In this document: positions 1 through 5,574 of the stretch, one piece after another
How the letters are laid out: every line of letters starts with the position of its first letter
Numbering within the stretch: the first letter of the stretch is position 1
DNA from: Clostridium sp. CAG:793
GTDB lineage: Bacteria > Bacillota > Clostridia > TANB77 > CAG-508
Direction: 5' to 3'
DNA: 12,502 nucleotides
Assembly (NCBI GenBank): GCA_000433915.1
Contig: HF993642.1
Location: 9,685 to 22,186 of the forward strand
The notes under the pieces: model-generated
Database searches by the model: none
What the model was told of the DNA's origin: nothing
The model's input: only the letters and a program-made list of their open reading frames with translations
Program-made: the position numbers and the translations under genes

Positions 1-48
1 CGCACCAATGACGTATCTGTTCGAACTAATAAAACAGATAAATACAAA

Positions 49-82
49 AATCAATCAGAAAATAAATCTGGTTGATTTTTTT
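49..82 (+). terminator. Intrinsic terminator at the left edge
   Basis: Ten-base-pair stem (49-58 with 68-77, one G-T pair), a 9-nt loop and a run of seven T (76-82). It probably ends transcription of a gene lying to the left of the window. Two frames stay open from base 1, one stopping at 73-75 and the other at 88-90. Both tails are too short to identify, so I do not call the partial gene. Confidence 0.75.
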
Positions 83-132
83 GCTGTCTAAAACAATATT
101 AAAATCATCCAAACGAAAGGATGGTGTATAAA

Positions 133-402
133 TTGAAAATAATTAAATAAGAATTACAATTTGAAGAATGTCTAAAACAGAGACTTGAATTTATATGTGA
201 ATTTGCTAAAGTTACCCCTACTTTTATAAATGGTAGCATTAGGAAATTTTAAAAAACTAATCTTACATATATTGAGCCACATAAAGTGATTATTAAAAGT
301 ATTACTTTTTTAGTTTTCAATTATTCAAATGATGTGTATATTTCAAACTTATCTAAAAAGATAAAATTATCAGAGTTAGAAGAATATTTGAAAAAAATAT
401 AA
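133..402 (+). pseudogene. Decayed small gene, unrecognised
   Basis: One frame runs from a TTG at 133 to a TAA at 400-402 and reads like protein throughout, but it is broken by in-frame TAA stops at 148-150 and 250-252. An AAAGGATGG-like ribosome binding site (115-122) sits 10 nt before the TTG. The longest open piece (253-402) gives about 49 residues, hydrophobic in the middle (ITFLVFNY) with an acidic-basic helical end (LSELEEYLKKI). I do not recognise a family. The two stops in otherwise continuous reading, next to a broken recombinase, suggest an inactivated gene of the same decaying element. It could also be chance open frame in AT-rich DNA. Confidence 0.35.
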
Positions 403-414
403 ATTTGTAAATAT

Positions 415-442
415 TTGACATTTCTTGAAATCGTGATATAAT
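415..442 (+). promoter_or_regulatory. Sigma-A promoter for the recombinase leader
   Basis: Perfect consensus: TTGACA at 415-420, a 16-bp spacer and TATAAT at 437-442. Predicted transcription start is near 449, which gives an untranslated leader of about 167 nt before the recombinase start at 616. Confidence 0.8.
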
Positions 443-457
443 ATAGCCAATTAATTG

Positions 458-594
458 CATATAGCTGTTCGTCAAAAGCTATATGTTTACGAGCACTTTG
501 AAAAATTTATATTATATTACAATTATATTGTATTTTGTTAAACGGATTTAAGAGATGTCAAAAGTACTCGTATGTACTTTGATGTCTCTTTTTT
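458..594 (+). promoter_or_regulatory. Attenuator-like leader with competing hairpins
   Basis: Four segments can pair in a chain. A first hairpin (458-466 with 477-485, 9 bp) carries GTCAAAAG at 471-478, partly in its loop. CGAGCACTTTGA at 490-501 can pair with that GTCAAAAG. It can also pair with its second copy at 557-564 and on to 570 (CGAG/CTCG, then ACTTT/AAAGT, then GA/TC, with one mismatch and one bulge). The second copy is otherwise the left arm of a terminator. Pairing 490-501 with 558-570 would therefore prevent termination. A short frame of 22 codons starts at ATG 483 and stops at 549-551, exactly at the terminator base, as a leader peptide would. It lacks a clear Shine-Dalgarno site, so its translation is doubtful. 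The inducing signal is unknown. Confidence 0.5.
550..594 (+). terminator. Terminator inside the recombinase leader
   Basis: Long stem: 550-559 pairs with 581-590 and 561-567 with 574-580, with A560 bulged and two G-T pairs. The loop is 568-573 and a T run (589-594) follows. It lies between the promoter and the recombinase start, so default transcription would stop before the gene. Confidence 0.8.
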
Positions 595-615
595 GTTAGA
601 TTGGAGGTTTGAAAA

Positions 616-1349
616 TTGAAAGATGAAAAGAAAAAGTGTGGCTTATATATGAGAGTATCAACAGAAGACCAAGCAAGAGAAGGCTTTAGTATTCCAAAAC
701 AAAAAGAAAGATTAGAATCTTTTTGTAAATTTAAAGGTTATGAAATAATAGATTATTATCAAGATGCTGGAATTAGTGCTAAGACTGGTAATCATAGACT
801 AGAGTTTGAGAGATTAAAAGATGATATAAAAGCTAAAAGACTAAATACTATTGTTGTTTTAAAGCTGGATAGAATAACAAGAAGTATTTATGATTGGGAA
901 AATTTAATGACATTTCTAGATGAAAACGATGCTTATTTGGATTGTGTAAATGATGAAATAAATACAACTAGTGCAAATGGTAAAATGATTTTATTCACGG
1001 AAAAAGGACAAAAAATCCAACATATTATGAAGATGTTGTTGAACCTATTATTTCAAAAGAGATGTGGGCTGATTGCCAAGTTCAGAAAAAGAAAAATTCA
1101 AGGAGTTATCAAAGAACACTCACCTATTGGTATTTACAAAAACTAAAATGTCCTAAATACAATCGTATTTTATGTGGTAAAGCTACTACAAAGAAAAATG
1201 TGAAAACATACTTCTACTATTATTGCAATGATTGTAAAATTCAATTTAAAGAATTTGTTTATACTGGATATTTTATATACAACTTTCTAAAACCAGCGCA
1301 TTTTGACATGGTGGAGCGAGTTAAACCCAGAACTGCGAAAATAACTTAA
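616..1349 (+). pseudogene. Serine recombinase, internally deleted and frameshifted
   Basis: Large serine recombinase family, which catalyses DNA integration and excision for mobile elements. The TTG start at 616 has GGAGG at 603-607. The first 126 codons are a normal N-terminal catalytic domain: YMRVST with the nucleophile Ser15 and Arg13, LDRITRS with Arg86 and Arg89, and TTSANGKMIL at 117-126. At about 991-998 the reading jumps to another frame. There CAC at 996 opens HGKRTKNPTYYEDVVEP, which continues to the zinc-ribbon region (KLKCPKYNRI, YYYCNDCK). In intact relatives more than 100 residues of the Recombinase domain separate these parts, so they are deleted here. The zinc ribbon has also lost one Cys (CPKY instead of CPxC). 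Family resemblance fades after FKEF near 1257, leaving an unrelated-looking tail to the TAA at 1347-1349. The original frame stops at 1144-1146. The gene is certainly non-functional as a full recombinase. Confidence 0.9.
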
Positions 1350-1469
1350 TACCTTCTGCCGAGTAGTTCATTATGTGTGTGTCATTATTAAATTTTTCAG
1401 TTACCATATTAAATAGTACTACAAATATATCATCAAACACGCTATTTGTCAAAAAAATTTAAAAATCAA

Positions 1470-1498
1470 TTGAAAATTATGTAAAATTATAGTATAAT
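1470..1498 (+). promoter_or_regulatory. Promoter of the first lipoprotein gene
   Basis: TTGAAA at 1470-1475, a 17-bp spacer and TATAAT at 1493-1498. The predicted start near 1505 coincides with the first base of the leader that is repeated in front of the second lipoprotein gene. The 1350-1469 stretch to the left holds no gene I can support. Confidence 0.75.
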
Positions 1499-1504
1499 AT
1501 ATTT

Positions 1505-1604
1505 AGTATGGCAGTAGCCATTTTACATATATTCCTTTTTGCACACTAACGTCTTGTTAGTTTTACATATAAAAAAATCTTACAACAAATTGGAGGAATT
1601 AAAA
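1505..1604 (+). repeat. Conserved 5' leader, copy 1
   Basis: About 100 nt of untranslated leader, nearly identical to 2221-2319. It contains two small hairpins: ATGGC-AGTA-GCCAT (1508-1521) and ACTAAC-GTCTT-GTTAGT (1545-1561). Each runs directly into TTTTACATATA (1521-1531 and 1561-1571). GGAGGA at 1592-1597 is the ribosome binding site. Between the copies both stems are unchanged while the second loop differs (GTCTT versus ATTCT), as expected if the folded form matters. Confidence 0.7.
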
Positions 1605-2123
1605 ATGAAAAAAATTGTTTCTATGTTACTGATGATGGTTTTGGCAATCTCTGTATTGACTGGTTGTAGTGATACCGATAAAACTCGCCAGCTTGAGGTG
1701 GCTGCAAATCTCGAGGAAGCACAACAGACTCCTACCGATATTGATTATTCTCTTGAAAGATATAATCTTATTCGGAGAGCCTATTGGGTAAATGGTCAAA
1801 GAGAGAAAGCATTGGCATTGCCTTGTTCCATTGAAAAGCCTTTGGGTTATGTTATTTTGATAACCGATAATGGTGCAATATTAGGTAATTTTGTTGTTGA
1901 TGGTAAGGTTTCATCCCTTAATAGTTTTTTAACACCAGATACAACTTATCCTAATAGTGCTGGAGCAGATTGGTTAGCTGATGTAGATGGTAGCTATGGA
2001 GAAAATGATGCAGGTATTTTTTTCTTTACTCCTGACGGAAAATACATTGAGTGGACAGGAACATATCTGTATTCTGATATTCCGTTTGAAGTAGAACAAC
2101 CTGTTCTTAAAATTAGCGATTAA
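1605..2123 (+). CDS. Putative lipoprotein, paralogue 1
   Basis: 172 residues from the ATG at 1605, chosen because GGAGGA lies 7 nt upstream and the signal peptide starts there; an upstream in-frame start at 1539 lies inside the leader. Residues 1-20 are a lipoprotein signal (MKKIV, hydrophobic core) ending in the lipobox LTGC with lipidated Cys21. The protein should therefore be anchored to the outer face of the membrane. A short polar linker leads to PTDIDYSLERYN, then a folded domain with RRAYWVNGQREKAL, EKPLGYV, GKVSSLNSFLTPD, DWLADVDGSYGEND and a C-terminal WTGTYLYSDIP. The next gene encodes a close paralogue with the same leader. I do not recognise the family. A role at the cell surface is inferred only from the signal peptide. 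Confidence 0.85.
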   Translation: MKKIVSMLLMMVLAISVLTGCSDTDKTRQLEVAANLEEAQQTPTDIDYSLERYNLIRRAYWVNGQREKALALPCSIEKPLGYVILITDNGAILGNFVVDGKVSSLNSFLTPDTTYPNSAGADWLADVDGSYGENDAGIFFFTPDGKYIEWTGTYLYSDIPFEVEQPVLKISD

Positions 2124-2141
2124 CCATCTCGCAGTAATTGG

Positions 2142-2178
2142 AAACAGCCACATGGAGATAATCTATGTGGCTGTTTTC
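2142..2178 (+). terminator. Terminator between the lipoprotein genes
   Basis: Twelve-base-pair stem AAACAGCCACAT/ATGTGGCTGTTT (2142-2153 with 2165-2176), an 11-nt loop and only a short T tail (2174-2177). The two lipoprotein genes are thus separate transcription units. Confidence 0.8.
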
Positions 2179-2185
2179 GTATCTA

Positions 2186-2214
2186 TTTACTTGTATTTAA
2201 ATATCTGGTATAAT
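2186..2214 (+). promoter_or_regulatory. Promoter of the second lipoprotein operon
   Basis: TATAAT at 2209-2214 preceded by TGG, an extended -10 element. A weak -35 TTTACT at 2186-2191 gives a 17-bp spacer. The predicted start near 2221 is again the first base of the conserved leader. Confidence 0.7.
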
Positions 2215-2220
2215 AAAAGT

Positions 2221-2319
2221 AGTATGGCAGTAGCCATTTTATATATATTCCTTTTTGCACACTAACATTCTGTTAGTTTTACATATAAAAAATCATACAA
2301 CAAATTGGAGGAATTAAAC
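2221..2319 (+). repeat. Conserved 5' leader, copy 2
   Basis: Matches 1505-1604 with only a handful of differences: one base in the first TTTTACATATA repeat (here TTTTATATATA, 2237-2247), the loop of the second hairpin, one or two bases near 2288-2296 and one base before the ATG. Hairpins are at 2224-2237 and 2261-2277; the second TTTTACATATA is at 2277-2287. The Shine-Dalgarno site GGAGGA is the same as in copy 1. Confidence 0.7.
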
Positions 2320-2880
2320 ATGAAGAGAATCGTTTCTATTTTATTGCTAGTAGCAATAACCCTTTGTATGCTTGCAGGTTGCGATAGTGACTATCAGGAA
2401 CAAACTTCTGATGTAGAAAAACAGCATAGTATCACTAAAGAACTTCAACAGTCTCAACCTACTCCGACAGATATCGACTATTCTCTTGAACGGTACAATT
2501 TAATTAGGAGAGCATACTGGGTAAATGGTCAGAGGGAAAAGGCTTTGTCTCTTCCTTGTCCTGTTGAAAAACCTTTGGGCTATGTTGTTCTTATGTTAGA
2601 AGGTGTTGGTGTAGTTGGAAACTACGTTATTGATGGAAAAGTTTCATCTTTAAATAGTTTCTTGACACCTGACAGTGAATATTATGAGTATTCTGCTGGT
2701 GAAACTTCTAAAAAAAATAACTGGCTTGCTGATGTTGACGGTAGCTATGGAGAAAATGATAATGGTATCTTTTTCTTCACCACAGATGGCAAATATATTG
2801 AATGGACAGGAACATATATTTATTCCGACATTCCTTATATTGTAGATGACCCTATTTTAAAAGTACAGGAGGAAAATTAA
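2320..2880 (+). CDS. Putative lipoprotein, paralogue 2
   Basis: 186 residues from the ATG at 2320, with GGAGGA just upstream. A lipoprotein signal (MKRIVSILLLV) ends in the lipobox LAGC with Cys21, then a longer polar linker (to about residue 46) than in paralogue 1. The domain that follows is nearly identical in its first part (PTDIDYSLERYNLIRRAYWV). It diverges around VVLMLEGVGVVGNYVI and has a few extra residues before NNWLADVDGSYGEND. The conserved blocks are encoded with many synonymous changes, so the duplication is not recent even though the leaders are nearly identical. The gene is followed after one base by the membrane-protein gene, so they form an operon. Function unknown; surface anchored by inference. 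Confidence 0.85.
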   Translation: MKRIVSILLLVAITLCMLAGCDSDYQEQTSDVEKQHSITKELQQSQPTPTDIDYSLERYNLIRRAYWVNGQREKALSLPCPVEKPLGYVVLMLEGVGVVGNYVIDGKVSSLNSFLTPDSEYYEYSAGETSKKNNWLADVDGSYGENDNGIFFFTTDGKYIEWTGTYIYSDIPYIVDDPILKVQEEN

Positions 2881-2881
2881 C

Positions 2882-3268
2882 ATGAGTAAAGCAGGAACTA
2901 TTATCGTAACAATCATCAGCGTCATCCTTATTGGAGCTATCATCTTTTTTGGATTTACTCCAGGAGGTAGAAGTGTTTGGAACAGCTATACTCATAGCTT
3001 AGAGAAAGCTGATGAAAATCAGTATGAAACCAAAAAGCAGGTCGAAGATACTGCACGTTCTATGATCGCATCGTATAAATCCGATGTTGCTACTTATGAA
3101 CAATATAAAGATAGCGACAACGAAGAAAAGCAAAGCTGGGCAGAGCAAGCAAAAATGAGAGCAAACAGAACTGCTAACTCTTATAACGAGTACATTCTGA
3201 AAAACTCTTATGTGTGGGAAGATAATATTCCTAGCGATATTGATTACTCACTGCCTATTGTTGAATAA
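2882..3268 (+). CDS. Small membrane-anchored protein with helical ectodomain
   Basis: 128 residues. AGGAGG at 2867-2872 lies inside the end of the preceding gene, whose TAA ends one base before this ATG, so translation is probably coupled. Residues 5-25 (TIIVTIISVILIGAIIFFGF) form one membrane segment. The rest is a charged, helix-rich region (KKQVEDTARSMIASYKSDV, then WAEQAKMRANRTANSYNEYI) ending in WEDNIPSDIDYSLPIVE. The last part repeats the DIDYSL sequence found just after the linker of both lipoproteins. I have an uncertain impression that similar proteins occur on phage and conjugative elements of Firmicutes, but I cannot name a family. The operon and the shared motif suggest it works with paralogue 2. 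Confidence 0.8.
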   Translation: MSKAGTIIVTIISVILIGAIIFFGFTPGGRSVWNSYTHSLEKADENQYETKKQVEDTARSMIASYKSDVATYEQYKDSDNEEKQSWAEQAKMRANRTANSYNEYILKNSYVWEDNIPSDIDYSLPIVE

Positions 3269-3293
3269 TCTTTGCTATCCGTAAATTAGAAAT

Positions 3294-3326
3294 ACCCCAG
3301 AGTGTGTTTTACACCTCTGGGGTTTC
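3294..3326 (+). terminator. Terminator of the lipoprotein operon
   Basis: ACCCCAGAG pairs with CTCTGGGGT (3294-3302 with 3315-3323). An inner GTGT/ACAC pairing and a short TTT-C-TT tail follow. It stands 25 nt after the stop of the membrane-protein gene. Confidence 0.8.
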
Positions 3327-3352
3327 TTCTTAATATTATAAAAGTTCTTATT

Positions 3353-3715
3353 TTAGCAATAAATAAATTGATTAAAAATTATTTCTTCTACAGAATTTTT
3401 TATATTATTCATTTTTTGCACCCATTCCATTTGATTATTAACTTTTAATTCTTCTGTTATATTTTCTTTTTCAGCAAATTGTTTCATTAAAAATTCAAAT
3501 TGTTTTTGGCATTCTGTATCAATATTATATAAATGTTCATCTAATTTGTTATCCATAAATAAAATAATATATTCAGCTTTCTTATAATTTTTTAAATAAT
3601 TCAATCTCATTCTTCCATATTTACCTAAATGATAATTTTTAAATTTACTTTCTTCAAGTGTTAAATTGGGTAAATAATAATCTCCAATTTTGTTATATGT
3701 AATTTTATTATTCAT
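3353..3715 (-). CDS. tnpV: TnpV family transposon protein
   Basis: 120 residues when started at the ATG complementary to 3713-3715, which has AGGAGG (complement of 3725-3730) 9 nt upstream; a start 10 codons earlier would bury that site. Family hallmarks are clear: ITYNKIGDYYLPNLTL near the N-terminus, HLGKYGRMRLNYLK at about 30-42, DNKLDEHLYNID, then WVQKMNNIKNSVEEII close to the end. TnpV proteins are carried by Tn4451-like and other integrative elements of Clostridia beside serine recombinases; their biochemical role is not established. It is oriented against the recombinase pseudogene and the lipoprotein operon. The protein looks full length, unlike the recombinase. Confidence 0.85.
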   Translation of the reverse strand: MNNKITYNKIGDYYLPNLTLEESKFKNYHLGKYGRMRLNYLKNYKKAEYIILFMDNKLDEHLYNIDTECQKQFEFLMKQFAEKENITEELKVNNQMEWVQKMNNIKNSVEEIIFNQFIYC

Positions 3716-3898
3716 TTCAAAAACCCTCCTAAAATTTAATTTCACTACTTTTAGAACTATAATTTTATATTTGTTTAGCTGTCCTTTAAAAACATATTTT
3801 TACAAAAATTAAAGTGTACTTAACTTAAGTCTACTGGGTTAGGACTTATGGCAAAGCCACAGTCAATAGCTACGAAGAAATTTCAAAGGAGGGATTCT

Positions 3899-4036
3899 AT
3901 GGAGCAAGAATTAGCTTATTCTTTTCACTTGGATAAAGTTGTAGATAACTACGTCAACGGCACCAAGGAAAGTAATACCAAGAATTATTCTTGGTATTAT
4001 TTTTTGTCTTCACCCCTTTTCCCTCAATATTTATAG
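3899..4036 (+). CDS. Doubtful 45-codon frame, probably a remnant
   Basis: ATG at 3899 follows AAGGAGGG (3886-3893) by 5 nt and reads MEQELAYSFHLDKVVDNYVN before a low-complexity end. The frame runs straight through a terminator hairpin, so the last 20 codons are unlikely to be real coding. A second frame (3829-3936) reads TYGKATVNSYEEISKEGF and ends in LFFSLG, like the C-terminus of a truncated protein; in that frame the apparent Shine-Dalgarno site is simply Lys-Glu-Gly. Either reading fits a remnant at the edge of the mobile block. No family recognised. Confidence 0.25.
   Translation: MEQELAYSFHLDKVVDNYVNGTKESNTKNYSWYYFLSSPLFPQYL
3971..4005 (+). terminator. Terminator at the right end of the accessory block
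   Basis: AATACCAAG/CTTGGTATT (3974-3982 with 3990-3998), extended by three further pairs to 3971/4001. The loop is AATTATT and six T (4000-4005) follow. Confidence 0.85.
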
Positions 4037-4062
4037 ACTTTTTTGTCATTATATGCTATAAT
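4034..4062 (+). promoter_or_regulatory. Promoter of the GNAT-like gene
   Basis: TATAAT at 4057-4062 with TGC before it (extended -10). TAGACT at 4034-4039 acts as a -35 with a 17-bp spacer. The alternative TTGTCA at 4043-4048 would leave only 8 bp and is not used. Confidence 0.6.
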
Positions 4063-4108
4063 AAATGTATATGGTGTTCCATAAATTTATTTATAAGAAG
4101 GATATATT

Positions 4109-5464
4109 ATGAGTTTTAAGATTATTGAATTAACTAAAGATAATGAATCAAAATACTTAAATCAAGTTGCTAATTTGGAAGAAGTTGTTTTACATAGAAT
4201 GGAACAAGTTGGTCAAATTGGTCAGCTATTTACAACTGGTGCAGAGGATATTTCATCATATGTTCATTCTGATGAAAATTCTGTATTTATTTCATTAGAT
4301 GACAATGGCAATGTAAATGGCGCAGCTTATATTACTCAAGGTCAAAAGCCTTTCACTTATAATGATATTACTAAATATTTTAAAACTGGTGAAGAATATA
4401 GAAAATATGTAAGAAGTCAATATCCTACAGATTCAGATTACAGAAAAGATATGCTTTCTATGTATGAATTAAAATTAGATGCATTTAAATGTGCTAAAAG
4501 TAGCATTCTTGCTGAACATCCGGAATATAATGGAGATATTTTAGCTTTTTTGCAACATGAATTAGATGAGGAAAATAATCATTTTCATGAGAAAAGTCCT
4601 TTAAGAGAACAATTAAATGTACGTATGTCTGATTATATAAAGAAAGCTGCTGAGTCAAATCCTGATGTTATGAAAAAATATGAATGGTTCTATTGGACTA
4701 CTGCTGATGATATTTCAAAAGAATTTAATAGGCCTGTAACTTTGCCTCAGGATATGGTGGAGCTTGACTCTGTTACAGATATGGAATATTCTCAAATTTT
4801 GAAGAATGGTCCTTTACAAATTTATGAAAAGCCTGAATTTGATGTTACAAAATATTATGCTGCTAATACTTCTAATGCAGTAGAATTAGATACTTATATA
4901 ACAGCTCCTGATACAAGAAGTTCTGGACTTGCTAAAGCATTAGTTTTACAAGGAATTATAAAACATATGAATAGACATTTTAGTGATCCTTCACAGGAAA
5001 ATATTTTCTTATGTTCTACTTTACATAGAGCTAACTTATCTTCTAAATATGTTTCTGAATTTTTTGGATTAAAAGATAGCTTATATGTAAAAAGACGTGA
5101 TGGAAGAAATAGAGAAGTTCATATTTGCGGTATATCAAGAGAGGATTATCCAAATTACATAAGACATATGCAAGAAAAATTGGCTGTACTTTATGGTTAT
5201 AATCCAGAACATTTAACAGTTTCACCAGAAAATGAAATCTCTATTTTACAAGAACAGTTAAGTTATGAAAAAGGCGAAATAAATAGAATAAAAAAAGCTA
5301 AATCATCTGCTTCTAACAAAAAATTTACAGCTAAACGTGCTACAACGCCAATAAGTTATGAGAAAAGAAAAATTGATAAAGTTCGTAGTTTAAATAGAAG
5401 AATTAGTTCTTTGCAACGATCACTAGGCTCAATTAATAATTCTCCTGAACTTGAAGATAGATAA
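4109..5464 (+). CDS. GNAT-like acyltransferase with large insertion
   Basis: 451 residues; AAGGA lies just upstream of the ATG. Residues 1-78 look like the first half of a GNAT fold: an opening strand KIIELTK, a helix NLEEVVLHRMEQ, then SVFISLDDNGNVNGAAYIT. The acetyl-CoA binding part appears only at about 258-280, ELDTYITAPDTRSSGLAKAL, where R270-S-S-G273-L-A275 matches the R/QxxGxG/A loop. ANLSSKYVSEFFGLK (308-322) matches the usual GNAT C-terminal motif. About 170 residues, mostly helical and acidic (HELDEENNHFHEK), are inserted between the two halves. After 370 comes a predicted coiled and strongly basic tail (INRIKKAKSS, KKFTAKR, KRKIDKVRSLNRRI). The acetylated substrate is unknown. The tail suggests binding to nucleic acid or ribosome, which is inference. 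It has its own promoter and terminator. Confidence 0.7.
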   Translation: MSFKIIELTKDNESKYLNQVANLEEVVLHRMEQVGQIGQLFTTGAEDISSYVHSDENSVFISLDDNGNVNGAAYITQGQKPFTYNDITKYFKTGEEYRKYVRSQYPTDSDYRKDMLSMYELKLDAFKCAKSSILAEHPEYNGDILAFLQHELDEENNHFHEKSPLREQLNVRMSDYIKKAAESNPDVMKKYEWFYWTTADDISKEFNRPVTLPQDMVELDSVTDMEYSQILKNGPLQIYEKPEFDVTKYYAANTSNAVELDTYITAPDTRSSGLAKALVLQGIIKHMNRHFSDPSQENIFLCSTLHRANLSSKYVSEFFGLKDSLYVKRRDGRNREVHICGISREDYPNYIRHMQEKLAVLYGYNPEHLTVSPENEISILQEQLSYEKGEINRIKKAKSSASNKKFTAKRATTPISYEKRKIDKVRSLNRRISSLQRSLGSINNSPELEDR

Positions 5465-5469
5465 TATTA

Positions 5470-5510
5470 AATGTCAAGAGGTTTCCAACTCTTGACATTT
5501 TTATTTTTTA
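5470..5510 (+). terminator. Terminator of the GNAT-like gene
   Basis: Perfect 11-bp stem AATGTCAAGAG/CTCTTGACATT (5470-5480 with 5489-5499), an 8-nt loop and a long T-rich tail interrupted by one A (to about 5509). Confidence 0.9.
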
Positions 5511-5520
5511 GGTGTATACT
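5492..5520 (+). promoter_or_regulatory. Promoter overlapping the upstream terminator
   Basis: TTGACA at 5492-5497 is the right arm of the terminator stem. A 17-bp spacer leads to TATACT at 5515-5520. This is the only good promoter before the 227-aa gene. The T-rich terminator tail forms the spacer. Confidence 0.65.
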
Positions 5521-5574
5521 ATTTTTTACACACTGCAATTTATTTTTCTAAACAACTGTTAGGAGGATTTATTC

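Noticed and set aside
483..551. Annotating the 22-codon leader frame as a CDS
   Set aside because: No Shine-Dalgarno site, and the start lies in the base of a hairpin. Its position is suggestive but translation is unsupported, so it is mentioned only within the attenuator entry.
1062..1349. Independent 95-aa zinc-binding protein starting at ATG 1062
   Set aside because: The same frame is family-like well upstream (from 996) and continues the recombinase, and the ATG lacks a ribosome binding site. It is the displaced C-terminal part of the pseudogene.
1321..1452. Minus-strand 43-codon gene
   Set aside because: Only a TTG start with no ribosome binding site, and it overlaps the recombinase tail. 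Kept as a finding about a junction, not as a gene.
4043..4062. TTGTCA/TATAAT promoter before the GNAT-like gene
   Set aside because: Spacer is only 8 bp; the extended -10 with TAGACT at 17 bp is more plausible.
5043..5225. Minus-strand 60-aa frame within the GNAT-like gene
   Set aside because: No ribosome binding site; lies wholly inside a well-supported gene.
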